A DNA stretch of 64,000 bases. Source: an uncultured Desulfomonile sp. (GTDB lineage: Bacteria; Desulfobacterota; Desulfomonilia; Desulfomonilales; Desulfomonilaceae). The number at the start of each line of letters is the position of its first letter. The first letter of the stretch is position 1. The notes beneath the pieces were generated by a model. It saw only the letters and a list, made by a program, of their open reading frames with translations. It made no database searches and was not told where the DNA came from. Location of the stretch: contig CAJBEZ010000071.1 in assembly GCA_903952205.1 (NCBI GenBank), positions 1 to 64,000 of the forward strand, written 5' to 3'. Shown piece by piece: positions 1 to 7,937 of the stretch. Position numbers and translations under genes: made by a program.

Positions 1-90
1 CATGATATTGTCTTTCTCAGCTTCACTGGCGTCTCCTGTGATAAAGAGTCTTTTTGCAAAAACACTATACCATGGGTCTGTCCGTGAAGC
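1..90 (-). pseudogene. Left-edge coding remnant, REC-like
   Basis: A 30-codon open stretch on the minus strand runs off the left edge. Upstream it is closed by TGA (91-93) and it has no obvious start. It contains the string RLFITGDAS, which resembles the central strand of response-regulator receiver domains. It abuts the relict transposon end at 128-188, so it may be the downstream part of a gene broken by an old insertion. The receiver reading is a weak inference from a few residues. Confidence 0.2.
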
Positions 91-127
91 TCATTTATTA
101 CAAACTCTTAGCCTCTGAAAAAACACT

Positions 128-188
128 TTTGCAAGAGACTCCTCCATAATGTAGATAACCAATATGTTTCCTGGAGATGTCTGAAACA
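128..188 (+). mobile_element. Relict right end of an IS3-family element
   Basis: This stretch aligns by eye with the right end of the intact element at 3320-3380. It shares GCAAGAG, ATAAT, AGA, AACCAA and the terminal ATGTCTGAAACA, with scattered substitutions and a 3-base gap between. No transposase reading frame survives. It is probably the last piece of a related copy that was deleted or eroded. Confidence 0.6.
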
Positions 189-244
189 GCAAATAATTTC
201 ATATCTGCTAAATCAGGACAAACGCAAATAAGGAATCTCAATAA

Positions 245-1177
245 ATGACCACAGTTCTGGCGAAATTGAATAAAGTGGATTTGAGACAAGCTTGGAAACA
301 CGAAGCCCTTGATTTTACTAATTGGCTCTCAAAGCAAGAGAATCTTGACCTGTTGGGCGAGGAAATGGAGATTGAAATCAGACCTATCCAATTGGAAGCA
401 CAAGTAGGAAAGTTCAGGGTTGATATTCTGGCGGAAGAAGAAGGCACTGGCAGGAAAATTGTCATTGAAAATCAGATGGAGAATACCAATCACGACCATC
501 TTGGCAAAATAATCACTTACGCCGCCGGTTATGACGCTGAAATAATTATTTGGATAGTGAAGGATTTCAGAGAAGAACATCGAAGTGCAATTGACTGGCT
601 TAATGAACATACACTGGAAAAGATAGGATTCTTCTTGATTAAGATTGAGCTATGGCAGATTGAAGGGTCAAAACCTGCCCCCAAGTTTGCAATAATTGCT
701 AGTCCCAACGAATGGACTAAAGTCGGAATAGTTCCAACCCCGACAAAACTTAAGCAGCTTGATTTCTGGACAAAGTTTAAAGACTTTGTTTCAGCAAAAG
801 ACCGTGGGATTAAATTACAAAAGCCGCTCCCCCAGCATTGGTATAATGTGACTTTAGGAACCGTAGATGCGCTTGTGTCACTAACAATCAACTCAAAAGA
901 AAATCGGATTCGTTGTTCATTGTTTATCCCTAAAAATAGAGAGTTATTTAATTTTCTAAAAAGCAAGAAAGACGAAATAGAAGGTAAAATTGGCGAAGCA
1001 CAATGGCACGCCGCACCCGTAGAATCTAGTATAAGAATAACTAGAGAAGTTACTGATGTGTTCGCACCGAACCATGAAGAAAACTATTTTAGTTGGTTAT
1101 ACGAAAAGACGGTTTTATTCAGGAACGTGTTTGGAAAACATCTGAAGGAATTCAAGGAACAGCCATCCCAAGTGTAA
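245..1177 (+). CDS. DUF4268 / PD-(D/E)XK nuclease-like protein
   Basis: This 310-residue cytoplasmic protein has no signal peptide. Its N-terminal half has the layout of a PD-(D/E)XK nuclease fold, with Asp60 in a VDIL strand followed by an IENQ strand (Glu75, Gln77), which could form the metal site. The C-terminal part, from about residue 165, matches what I recall of DUF4268, ending in a Trp/Phe-rich strand-helix unit. Such proteins often sit in accessory regions beside mobile elements, and a defence or DNA-repair role is possible but unproven. The ATG at 245 follows AAGGA at a suitable distance. The gene lies between a relict and an intact IS3 end. Confidence 0.75.
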   Translation: MTTVLAKLNKVDLRQAWKHEALDFTNWLSKQENLDLLGEEMEIEIRPIQLEAQVGKFRVDILAEEEGTGRKIVIENQMENTNHDHLGKIITYAAGYDAEIIIWIVKDFREEHRSAIDWLNEHTLEKIGFFLIKIELWQIEGSKPAPKFAIIASPNEWTKVGIVPTPTKLKQLDFWTKFKDFVSAKDRGIKLQKPLPQHWYNVTLGTVDALVSLTINSKENRIRCSLFIPKNRELFNFLKSKKDEIEGKIGEAQWHAAPVESSIRITREVTDVFAPNHEENYFSWLYEKTVLFRNVFGKHLKEFKEQPSQV

Positions 1178-1206
1178 TCATGGTGTCACACATTGGGGAG
1201 ATGATC

Positions 1207-1338
1207 ATGCGCCGCACACTACTTCTCACTGTAATTATCCTAGTGGCCCAGTCTACCGCTGCAATAAACGGTTCAGGTTTCGATGTTTTGGCTCTGGCTG
1301 ATAATGGGCCTGTCCGCTTAAAGGAGAAGCAACAATGA
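1207..1338 (+). CDS. Small secreted peptide, 43 aa
   Basis: The ATG at 1207 follows GGGGAG (1195-1200) at good spacing. The product begins with two Arg and a hydrophobic run (LLLTVIILVA), then a small-residue stretch, as in a Sec signal peptide. The mature part would be only about 20 residues. The stop overlaps the next start as ATGA (1335-1338), so the two genes are probably translationally coupled. No family is recognised. An in-frame extension back to 1093 has no ribosome site and overlaps the previous gene. Confidence 0.5.
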   Translation: MRRTLLLTVIILVAQSTAAINGSGFDVLALADNGPVRLKEKQQ

Positions 1339-1577
1339 TTAAGATAATGTGCGTCATAATCTGTATGGTAATATCAATTACAACAACTCCATCAGAAGCC
1401 AAGAAAGATTACTACGAACGTGATGGTCGTCGTGTCGGGACCAGTGACGACAACCGATACTATGACAGGGACGGTCGCCTTGAATATACTAGAGACAGAA
1501 ACAGGAATAGGACTGATTACTACGATAGGGATGGACGTAGGTCATGGACCGAACAGGACGAAGAGGACGATGATTAA
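1335..1577 (+). CDS. Small secreted protein with YDRDGR repeats
   Basis: This 80-residue protein has a signal peptide ending near residue 22 (PSEA-KK). The mature part consists almost entirely of a degenerate repeat around YY(E/D)RDGR, seen three times, separated by Arg/Asp-rich spacers and ending in an acidic tail. The motif recalls YD/RHS-type beta-strand repeats, but three copies are too few for that fold. It overlaps the preceding small gene by four bases. A G8 run lies just after the stop. Function is unknown; an envelope protein is likely. A similar repeat concept (DRYGN) recurs at 5421-5663. Confidence 0.65.
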   Translation: MIKIMCVIICMVISITTTPSEAKKDYYERDGRRVGTSDDNRYYDRDGRLEYTRDRNRNRTDYYDRDGRRSWTEQDEEDDD

Positions 1578-1661
1578 ATTAATAATCGGCAAAAAGGGGG
1601 GGGCCTGATGATAAGCCGAACATAGCTAGGCGGTGTGACACCTCCATTCTTGGGAGTTTTG

Positions 1662-1913
1662 TCAATCCCAGCAAGTCATCAATTCACCTTGCTCCATCAT
1701 CACACCACATTGCGGACAGGGTCCGGGGAATGTCCACCTCTCAACCTTATGACGAGGAGATTTCTTACACCTTATCGTTGGCTGAAAATCTGGTCTTAAA
1801 GACAGCCCTGGTTCATTAAGGGTCACTGCCCAAGGCTCTTCAGAAATAACCACGTCAAGCAATTTCTTGCAGGCCTTGCAGGCTATTGTGGTAGTCACAG
1901 CGTTCATTCCCAC
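1662..1913 (-). CDS. Small zinc-ribbon-like protein
   Basis: This 83-residue protein carries a CKAC pair near the N-terminus and a CPQC pair near the C-terminus, plus two lone Cys. The arrangement fits a single zinc ribbon. The start is GTG at 1913 (an ATG follows two codons later) behind a GGTGG-rich stretch. It converges on the YDRDGR gene and is read toward it. It is close to the left inverted repeat of the IS (1963), so its upstream region may have been altered by the insertion. Function is unknown. Confidence 0.5.
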   Translation of the reverse strand: MGMNAVTTTIACKACKKLLDVVISEEPWAVTLNEPGLSLRPDFQPTIRCKKSPRHKVERWTFPGPCPQCGVMMEQGELMTCWD

Positions 1914-2057
1914 GTCATCACCACCAGAAACTTGCGCTGAATAGCCGCATGTCGTACTATAATGTTTCAGCTCCAGTTGGACAAAAGTGAGAGAAAAAGT
2001 TGTTGGTTGCCCGAAGGGATCTTAATATAGATCCTGGAACCTGGAGGAGGGATATGC

Positions 2058-2375
2058 ATGAGCATCCAACTGACAACGATCGAAGGAAAGCAGCGCAAGA
2101 AGTTCACGGCCCGTCAAAGGCTGGACATTTTGAGGGAATGGGATTCAACGGGAAACGGGGTGGAGGTATCCCGGCGCTATGGGATTCATCCGATGACCCT
2201 GTATCGTTGGAGGAAGCGATTGGAGCAGGGGGCCGTGGAGTTTCTGAAGGGAACGCGATCCAAGCCGAACCCACAAGTCAGAGAGTTACAGAGAGAGAAT
2301 CAAAATCTCAAGGACACTGTGACTTTGCTATCGCAGGAACTGATGCTTTTGAAAAAAAAGATGAACTTGGTTTAA
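2058..2375 (+). CDS. IS3-family transposase OrfA
   Basis: The 105-residue protein has an N-terminal helix-turn-helix (about residues 14-55, with RYGIHPMTLYRW as recognition helix) and a C-terminal leucine-zipper-like coiled coil (about 65-105), the normal OrfA layout. It binds the IS ends and represses or assists transposition. Its last codons lie on AAA AAA AAG, and the stop at 2373-2375 comes five codons later, so a fraction of ribosomes should slip into orfB. The ATG at 2058 follows GGAGGG (2044-2049). Confidence 0.9.
   Translation: MSIQLTTIEGKQRKKFTARQRLDILREWDSTGNGVEVSRRYGIHPMTLYRWRKRLEQGAVEFLKGTRSKPNPQVRELQRENQNLKDTVTLLSQELMLLKKKMNLV
2354..2360 (+). promoter_or_regulatory. Programmed -1 frameshift site A AAA AAG
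   Basis: Inside a run of eight A (2352-2359) followed by G, the orfA frame reads AAA AAA AAG, which contains the heptamer A AAA AAG in the correct phase. A one-base backward slip continues from 2360 in the orfB frame. This is the usual way IS3 elements make the OrfAB transposase. Confidence 0.85.
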
Positions 2376-3376
2376 CGGGTAGAAAACCCGGTCAGTCGTA
2401 CAGTAAGGAGCAGCGGCAACGTATTCTTGACGCAGTTAAGGAGACAAATTCCAAAGGAGTTGCAATTATCAACATCTTGAGCGGAATAAAGGTTCCACGT
2501 TCCACTTTTTATTCCTGGAAAAGCCAGAAGGCCAACAAGACTCGTCCGATTTCATCCAACGCTTTGTTGGAAAGTGAGACCAACAGCGTTATTTCGATGA
2601 AAGAGAAACAAACCCATTTGTGTCATCGTCAAATCAGTGGATTATTAAGACATGCAAATGTCTGGGTGAGCCCATCGAGTTGTTACAGGATACTGAAATC
2701 TGAGGGACTGATATGGGAATGGATTCTAAGAGAGGCCCCATGGAAAACAGCTCACTATGAGCCATTTAGGCCAAATCAAATCTGGGGCGAAGACTGGAGC
2801 AGTATTGTTATCGATGGCCAGCGTCACTATATATTGACCGTACTGGATCTTTTTTCCAGGTATTTAGTGGCTTGGGGTATCGTTAAAACAGTCACCAAAA
2901 CAGAGATCAAGAACCTGGTGGCCCTTGCCATCATGAGCCAGAGGATTGGTGAGAGTGACCTAAAACCCATACTAAGGACAGACCCGGGATCTCCTAACAT
3001 GGCGGCTGATGTGCGAATTTTCCTTCGAGAAGTGGGAGTTGTTTTTTCACCTGGACGGGTCGCCAGACCAACCGATAACGCCCGTCAGGAACGATTTTAC
3101 CGTACATTGAAACAAGAAGAGGTTTACTGTCACGATGGTTATGTATCTTTGGACAGCGCAAGAACCAGCATAGGTTACTATATCGATTATTACAATGAGA
3201 TCAGGCCACATCAGTCATTGTTCGGATATCCACCAGCCGTTGTTCATAGCTGCGGTAACAAGACTAGGCTTCTGGAACAGTACCGGCACAATGTCGAAAA
3301 GGCCAAACAGAACAGAAGGCAAGAGTGGTTACTCAATAATCAGAAACCAACAACCTTTTTCTCTGGAAATGTCTGA
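2360..3376 (+). CDS. IS3-family transposase OrfB (DDE integrase domain)
   Basis: This is the catalytic part of the transposase, made as an OrfAB fusion by -1 slippage. It has an N-terminal HTH_21-like region followed by an rve integrase core. The first Asp lies in WGEDWS, the second in RTDPGSPN, and the Glu in NARQERFYRTLK, with the usual spacing. The C-terminal YNEIRPHQSL block is typical of the family. Its TGA stop (3374-3376) lies within the right inverted repeat. The frame stays open upstream to 2000 but has no ribosome site there and overlaps orfA, so I do not extend it. Confidence 0.9.
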   Translation, partial: DELGLTGRKPGQSYSKEQRQRILDAVKETNSKGVAIINILSGIKVPRSTFYSWKSQKANKTRPISSNALLESETNSVISMKEKQTHLCHRQISGLLRHANVWVSPSSCYRILKSEGLIWEWILREAPWKTAHYEPFRPNQIWGEDWSSIVIDGQRHYILTVLDLFSRYLVAWGIVKTVTKTEIKNLVALAIMSQRIGESDLKPILRTDPGSPNMAADVRIFLREVGVVFSPGRVARPTDNARQERFYRTLKQEEVYCHDGYVSLDSARTSIGYYIDYYNEIRPHQSLFGYPPAVVHSCGNKTRLLEQYRHNVEKAKQNRRQEWLLNNQKPTTFFSGNV

Positions 3377-3674
3377 AACAGTACATACATTTGAACTCGA
3401 ACCATGTTCCCATCGTTTGTCTCCCAAACCACAACATGACTTTATCAGACAAGAGCCAGGCAAGTGAAGAGGAATCATTCCACTCACGACTATTGCCCTC
3501 CACCCTTTCTCAGGTTTTTGTATCACCTCGCTATTAATTTTCCGCATCATACGGTTTTATGAACATTACATCATTATAGTTCGTGAATTAACACATCTAT
3601 TGGAACACCATCATAATGAGTATTCTAGGGGTTTAATGGATGGATTTATGCCCCAATGGCGATTATTTAAAGAA

Positions 3675-3806
3675 GAATACCAGAATTAATCCGATAATAA
3701 GACCGCCCAGAGGCTTCATTGCCAATCTCCCCCATCAATCAACATCTTCTGTTCCAATAATATTCCCGTTACGATCGCGGATAATCTTTTGTCGGCCTTC
3801 ACGTTG
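3675..3806 (-). pseudogene. Degenerate copy of a two-gene junction (DRYGN gene end plus Sel1 gene start)
   Basis: This 132-bp block aligns without gaps to 5361-5492, with 13 differences by my count (about 90 percent identity). On the minus strand it encodes an intact 22-residue C-terminus of a DRYGN protein ending TEDVD, its stop, a GGGGGAGATT ribosome site, and the first 15 residues of a Sel1 protein signal peptide (MKPLGGLIIGLILVF), after which it reads FFK and stops. Both flanks diverge sharply. The rest of 3381-3868 shows no gene. Confidence 0.8.
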
Positions 3807-3868
3807 TTATGGCGCCACTTCAATCAAAATTATGAGTGACACAGGAGTAGAGTTTAGTTTGTAACAAT

Positions 3869-4495
3869 TTACTTAACTCGCCTTATGCGTAATCCATAAA
3901 TGATATAAATTCGCTCATATTTAGAACCCAGGTTTTGTTTTTGCACGTTTTCACACACTTTTTCATGGAGACCACGATCCTTTAAAAAATTGAGGTCTGG
4001 GTCTTCGATGATAAGTAATGTATCGGTTCCATGATAAAACTTTTTATCTTTGGCCTCGATAGCTTTTATAATCCTATCAAGTCTGGTTTTGACTTCTAAA
4101 TCGGCACCGTGTTCGGTGTACATTTTAGACACGACTTTTTGGGGATTATTTGCCAACTCCCTTCGCAACAAATACCGTTCACCTATTTCGTTCGCACAGG
4201 TGATTTGAATCATAGATGAAGGATGCGCCAAAAACTGAATTTCAGCATCTGGTCCTTGATTAAACTCGGGGAAAAGGCGAACAGTCCTAACAGACCAGTG
4301 TTGCTCCTCATGTTCTTGGGCTAGTTTCACAAGACCCGAATATTCTTCTGCGATATCTTTGTTTATCCCTTTCCTTAGACGTAATTCTTTGCTCGGGTAT
4401 GTGTCTTGGTCATAATAGAAAATCTCTGTTATTTCTATCGCTTCTGTCAGCGACTTTGGTTCCTCAATATCCTTACGTTTAACTTGTTTTGTCAT
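3869..4495 (-). CDS. Hypothetical cytoplasmic protein, 208 aa
   Basis: No family is recognised. The protein is charged, has no signal peptide or membrane segment, and mixes helices and strands. Recognisable points are a SVRTVRLFPEF strand near the middle and a TLLIIEDPDLNFL segment near the C-terminus, the latter reminiscent of a nuclease or nucleotide-binding core strand, but no catalytic set can be assigned. The start is ATG at 4495; upstream there is AAGAGTAATTA, a weak ribosome site. It is read away from the Sel1 gene with a 130-base gap. Confidence 0.6.
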   Translation of the reverse strand: MTKQVKRKDIEEPKSLTEAIEITEIFYYDQDTYPSKELRLRKGINKDIAEEYSGLVKLAQEHEEQHWSVRTVRLFPEFNQGPDAEIQFLAHPSSMIQITCANEIGERYLLRRELANNPQKVVSKMYTEHGADLEVKTRLDRIIKAIEAKDKKFYHGTDTLLIIEDPDLNFLKDRGLHEKVCENVQKQNLGSKYERIYIIYGLRIRRVK

Positions 4496-4625
4496 TAATT
4501 ACTCTTCTTACCAATCCAGGTCTTGTTCAAAATACTCTTAGGTGTCAATTTGGGAGGTGAACACCTATTGCTGCCATGTCATATTTACCTCTCTTTGGTG
4601 TCTAATTTTAAGAGGGCTAAGATAC

Positions 4626-5405
4626 CTATTTGAGTGCTTTAAGAGCATCCTCCGCTTTTTGATGGCCCTCTTCGGCGGCCTTTTGAAACCATTTAATAGC
4701 CTCAGCACTATCTTTGACCACACCCTCACCCTTTTCATACATCACACCGATATTGTATTCGGCTTCGGCATTTCCCTGATCAGCGGCTTTTCGAAACCAC
4801 TTCATAGCCTCGATATAATCTCGCTTGACGCCTTGACCAAGGTAATATGCCTCTCCGACCGTGTAAAAGGCACTGAAAGCATTACCTTGATCTGCGAGCT
4901 TCCGAATCCACTTAAAAGCCTCTGCAGAATCTGGAGTGACACCGTCACCGTTCCTATACATCAAATAAAGGTTAAATTGAGCATTGTCATCACCTTGCTC
5001 AGCCGCTTTTTCATACCATTTAAGAGCCTCTGCATAATTTTGTTTGACACCTTTGCCGTTTTCATACATCTCACCGACATAGTATTGAGCATCTGCGTAC
5101 CCTTGATAAGCGCCTAAACGAGACCATTTAAAGGCTTCTTCGTAATTTTTATCAGTGATATCGTCACCGTAATAATAAATCTGATAAAGCCTGTCTATTG
5201 CACGTTCATTGCCTTGCTCAGCAGCTTTACGAAGCCATTTCATACCCTCAATGGGATTTGGTTTGATGCCTTCCAAGCTGTCACCATAGTAATATTTTAG
5301 CCCAGTTTTGTATGCCTCATCGGCTTGATCAGCGCTGACATCTTGCAAGCCAGTGAAAGCGAATACCAGAATTAATCCAATAATCAGAACGCCCACAGTC
5401 TTCAT
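4626..5405 (-). CDS. Secreted Sel1-repeat protein
   Basis: The 259-residue protein begins with a Sec signal peptide (residues 1 to about 25, LIIGLILVFAFTG core). The rest is about six Sel1-like repeats of 36-40 residues, each with the pattern EA..W..KAA.QG...A....G..Y..G.GV. These alpha-solenoid repeats bind other proteins and are common in envelope or signalling complexes. The ATG at 5405 follows a GGGGGAGATT site. It lies 15 bases downstream of the DRYGN gene in the same direction, so they are probably one operon. The start of a second copy of this gene survives at 3675-3719. Confidence 0.85.
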   Translation of the reverse strand: MKTVGVLIIGLILVFAFTGLQDVSADQADEAYKTGLKYYYGDSLEGIKPNPIEGMKWLRKAAEQGNERAIDRLYQIYYYGDDITDKNYEEAFKWSRLGAYQGYADAQYYVGEMYENGKGVKQNYAEALKWYEKAAEQGDDNAQFNLYLMYRNGDGVTPDSAEAFKWIRKLADQGNAFSAFYTVGEAYYLGQGVKRDYIEAMKWFRKAADQGNAEAEYNIGVMYEKGEGVVKDSAEAIKWFQKAAEEGHQKAEDALKALK

Positions 5406-5420
5406 TGTAAATCTCCCCCA

Positions 5421-5663
5421 TTAATCAACATCTTCTGTTCCGATAATATTCCCATAGCGATCGCGGATAATCTTCTGTCGGCCTTCACGTTGCTCTGTTC
5501 GAGTGATGTTCCCGTAGCGATCCCGGACGGTCGTGTCATCCCCTTGTCTTTCTTTTGTTTCAACAAGATTTCCGTATCGGTCCCGAACTTGAGTGTCTCT
5601 GTCCGATGAGAAGCTGACTACTGGCAATAGACTGAAAATAATTGCGGCGAGTATAACTTTCAT
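5421..5663 (-). CDS. Small secreted protein with three DRYGN repeats
   Basis: This 80-residue protein has a signal peptide (about residues 1-20) followed by three copies of a unit of about 21 residues built on (V/I)RDRYGN(L/I) plus a Glu/Arg-rich spacer. Each unit could form a short beta-hairpin. It precedes the Sel1 gene by 15 bases and is probably cotranscribed. The last 22 codons also exist as a degenerate duplicate at 3675-3806. Function is unknown; the protein should be periplasmic or exported. Confidence 0.7.
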   Translation of the reverse strand: MKVILAAIIFSLLPVVSFSSDRDTQVRDRYGNLVETKERQGDDTTVRDRYGNITRTEQREGRQKIIRDRYGNIIGTEDVD

Positions 5664-5789
5664 TTCTTACCCCCATAGTTTCTGTAATATTGATCCGGAG
5701 ATGTTTTCCCTTGTGCGATATTGTTACTCCTGTAAATGGAGAGGCGCAAGTTATATTTCTGGCCCCCCTATACCAGCATTATATGGAGT

Positions 5790-6533
5790 TTATTTAATGC
5801 AATTTCCCAAATTACTAAATTTTTCTGGCAACTCAAAACTATTGTCGTGGTCGGGCTCGGCTAGGGTATATGACAGCATCTCATTTATGGGCGGGGTAAG
5901 GAGTGAGGTAAAAATCGACAGGTGGGCAATGGGGAAGATTGAATAAAGTTCAACCTTAATCCCGTATGGAACGTATAAGACAATTCTGGCGGGCTTTTTA
6001 GTCTGAGGCAATATTAGGCGGGGTTGAAAAAACATCGGTATGAATTCAATTCTTGGGCTCATTATGGGGCCAGCGTATAGCGGGTGTGTAAAGTATTTCT
6101 GAGTGTCCAGGGTGTTAATGGTTTCCAGAGTATAAATGAAAAAAACTCCCGGACCAATTAGATGCCAGTCATGACATTCAGGGGCGACAAGTGAAGGTTC
6201 AATGCTTTGAAGATCACGGCTTTCGTAAGGGTATTGTTTTGAATAGCCGTCTGAGTAGTCTTCAATCTCAAGTGATTCGTCATAATTAATAGGTTTTATT
6301 CTGGTATGGGCGAAGGTTGCGAAACTGGTTTGTCGATGTCTATTCTCGGCCCCTGGGTGATTTGTAAAGAAATGGGTTACTTTTCTTGTGGGGGTATGGA
6401 CTGATCCAATATGAAGGGGAGGCCCTGGGGAATTGAAGTAATTTGTAAACCTGGTATGATTTTCCCCGACCGCAACAGGGGCTCCAAATGGTATTTCAAT
6501 GAGCCTGGGAGTTTGGGTTAGAAGTTTTTTCAA
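5790..6533 (-). CDS. Orphan ORF, 247 aa, doubtful
   Basis: This is a long open frame on the minus strand. The only start near the 5' end is TTG (6531-6533), with no convincing ribosome site. The translation is rich in Pro, His, Tyr and Phe, shows no signal peptide and no recognised domain. A plus-strand frame of 117 codons overlaps it but looks no better. It may be a fast-evolving orphan, a decayed gene, or chance. It is listed because nothing else explains these 740 bases. Confidence 0.3.
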   Translation of the reverse strand: MKKLLTQTPRLIEIPFGAPVAVGENHTRFTNYFNSPGPPLHIGSVHTPTRKVTHFFTNHPGAENRHRQTSFATFAHTRIKPINYDESLEIEDYSDGYSKQYPYESRDLQSIEPSLVAPECHDWHLIGPGVFFIYTLETINTLDTQKYFTHPLYAGPIMSPRIEFIPMFFQPRLILPQTKKPARIVLYVPYGIKVELYSIFPIAHLSIFTSLLTPPINEMLSYTLAEPDHDNSFELPEKFSNLGNCIK

Positions 6534-6924
6534 CTGTCTTGTAGTGAGAGAGGTTATGAAATTGGCTCTGAGACATTAGGATTAATAAGAAATGGGCGAT
6601 TGGTTAGGAACCTTTTTGAAAGTGTCAAAAAGAATCAAGCTGTTCGAATATCTAAGACATTAAAAACGCCCACTAACAATGATCTCTGTGCTATTTTACC
6701 AGAGGCCATCCAGCCTTTACTGAAAGGTCAGGTAAAGGCTCCCAGAACCCAAACAAAGCAAATTGCGCTCGGTCAAGTAGGTTTTTTGTGCTGGTACAAT
6801 TATCCCAAGGAGCCTGTTATGCAATCTTAAATTAAATGGACTGATTTTTCTAATTATTTGGAACATGCGATGAGGTCGATCTCGATTAGTCCCGTCTTCT
6901 TCCCGATGCAACCGGAGGGATATC
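6534..6924. other. No convincing gene
   Basis: About 390 bases upstream of the phospholipase-D-like gene. A 76-codon plus-strand frame (6600-6830) has a poor start and no domain. The last 20 bases supply the CCGGAGGGATATC ribosome site of the next gene. Confidence 0.5.
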
Positions 6925-7476
6925 ATGAGAGTGAAGTGGATCTATGCAGCCATAATTGTAGCTGTTTTGCTCATACTGATACCCTGGTGGGTATGCCATA
7001 GCACCCATGTCCCTCTGGGCGACAACTCTGTTCGTGTGTTTTTCAGTCCGGATGGTGGATGCGCAAAGGCTATCGTCGGCGAAATTACCGATGGCAAATC
7101 ACAAATACTGGTTCAGGCGTATTCGTTTACGTCCTCTCCAATTGCGAAAGCCCTCTTAGGAGCCTATAAACGGGGCGTGAAGGTGGCGGTTATTCTTGAT
7201 AAGAGCCAGAGGATGGAGAAATACAGCGCGGCTACATTCCTAGCCAATTCAAGAATCCCGACTTTCATTGATGACGAACACGGGATCGCACACGACAAAA
7301 TCATGATTATTGATGGACAAACAGTTATTACGGGGAGCTTCAACTTTACTAAGGCGGCGGAAGAGAGAAACGCAGAGAATCTGCTAATTATCAAATCGGA
7401 GGAACTTGCGAAATTGTATATTGCCAATTGGCGGCATCACAGGAATCACTCGAAACCATATTTTCCCCGTGATTGA
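6925..7476 (+). CDS. Phospholipase-D-family nuclease, secreted or membrane-anchored
   Basis: The 183-residue protein has an N-terminal hydrophobic segment (about residues 5-22) acting as signal or anchor, then one PLD domain. The HKD signature is His123, Lys125, Asp130 (AHDKIMIID), followed by GSFNF and a Glu/Asn (EERNAEN). Single-HKD proteins of this size resemble the Nuc/EndA endonuclease group, which dimerises to form one active site. It probably degrades nucleic acid (or lipid) outside the cytoplasm. GGAGGG sits eight bases before the ATG. The frame remains coding-like for another 53 codons beyond the TGA at 7474-7476. Confidence 0.85.
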   Translation: MRVKWIYAAIIVAVLLILIPWWVCHSTHVPLGDNSVRVFFSPDGGCAKAIVGEITDGKSQILVQAYSFTSSPIAKALLGAYKRGVKVAVILDKSQRMEKYSAATFLANSRIPTFIDDEHGIAHDKIMIIDGQTVITGSFNFTKAAEERNAENLLIIKSEELAKLYIANWRHHRNHSKPYFPRD

Positions 7477-7638
7477 TCGGAGAAAATAAAAGCCTTGGCG
7501 ACAGATGATGGAGACACGGTCAGGTTCTTCGACAAATCCTTCAACCCGAAGGGATGGTACGACCGGGATACAAACACTACCTTCGATAAGAATAATAGGC
7601 CTACCGGAACGATCTATGATTTTTACAGAGATGAATAA
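7477..7638 (+). pseudogene. Coding-like in-frame extension after the nuclease stop
   Basis: Directly after the nuclease TGA, the same frame stays open for 53 codons and ends with TAA. The translation (for example DTVRFFDKSF, GWYDRDTN, TFDKNNRPTG) looks like a real extracellular YD-type tail rather than noise. It may be the former C-terminus cut off by a nonsense change, a readthrough extension, or a separate small gene starting at TTG 7495 behind CGGAG. I cannot decide between these. Confidence 0.4.
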
Positions 7639-7937
7639 TGGGATTTCAATTAGTTTTTGCAGGTAGGATTGTTCGTGTTCAAAGCCCTTGTCCTGACTGG
7701 GGCGGGCTGAAACAGGCGCCGCAGTTGATCGCTTAGTGCAATTGATGCAAACGGCGCAGGAATCTGTCGACTGATGGTTTGATAATTAACCTGACTCATC
7801 GGTTCTTCGGCGCGAGGATCCGTGCAAAAAACGCCAAATCGGACAGGTCTTCCAAAAGTCTTTCATACTGTATAATTCGTATGACGACACGAGGTCTTTT
7901 CCCCTTAGAGTCTAATTACAAGCATGTCAGAGATCTT
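7639..7937. other. No gene seen
   Basis: About 300 bases between the nuclease extension and the convergent inhibitor gene. A 66-codon plus-strand frame (7779-7979) has no ribosome site and no recognisable protein character. No strong hairpin was found. Confidence 0.5.

Larger units (their letters stand above)
1963..3380 (+). mobile_element. IS3-family insertion sequence, complete
   Basis: The element is 1418 bp. Its ends are TGTTTCAG (1963-1970) and CTGAAACA (3373-3380). A second matching inner block (GAGAAAAAG then TTGTTGGTT) occurs in inverted orientation near both ends, offset by a few bases. It carries orfA and orfB in -1 phase with an A8 run at the junction. All three DDE positions are present, so it may still be active. 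No clear target duplication is visible: GTAC occurs near both ends but not at equal distance. A relict right end of the same type lies at 128-188. Confidence 0.9.

Noticed and set aside
529-966. 145-codon minus-strand frame
   Set aside because: It is antisense to the DUF4268 gene, with no recognisable protein character.
128-3380. Composite transposon formed by the relict and intact IS
   Set aside because: The relict keeps only about 60 bases of one end and no transposase; there is no evidence of joint movement.
1952-3384. GTAC near both ends of the IS as a target-site duplication
   Set aside because: On the left it lies five bases outside the terminal TG, on the right it abuts the end, so the spacing does not fit.
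4542-5117. 191-codon plus-strand frame
   Set aside because: It is the mirror of the Sel1 repeats; periodic Phe/Leu/His/Ser composition follows from the opposite strand.
6600-6830. 76-codon plus-strand frame
   Set aside because: Poor start, no ribosome site, no domain.
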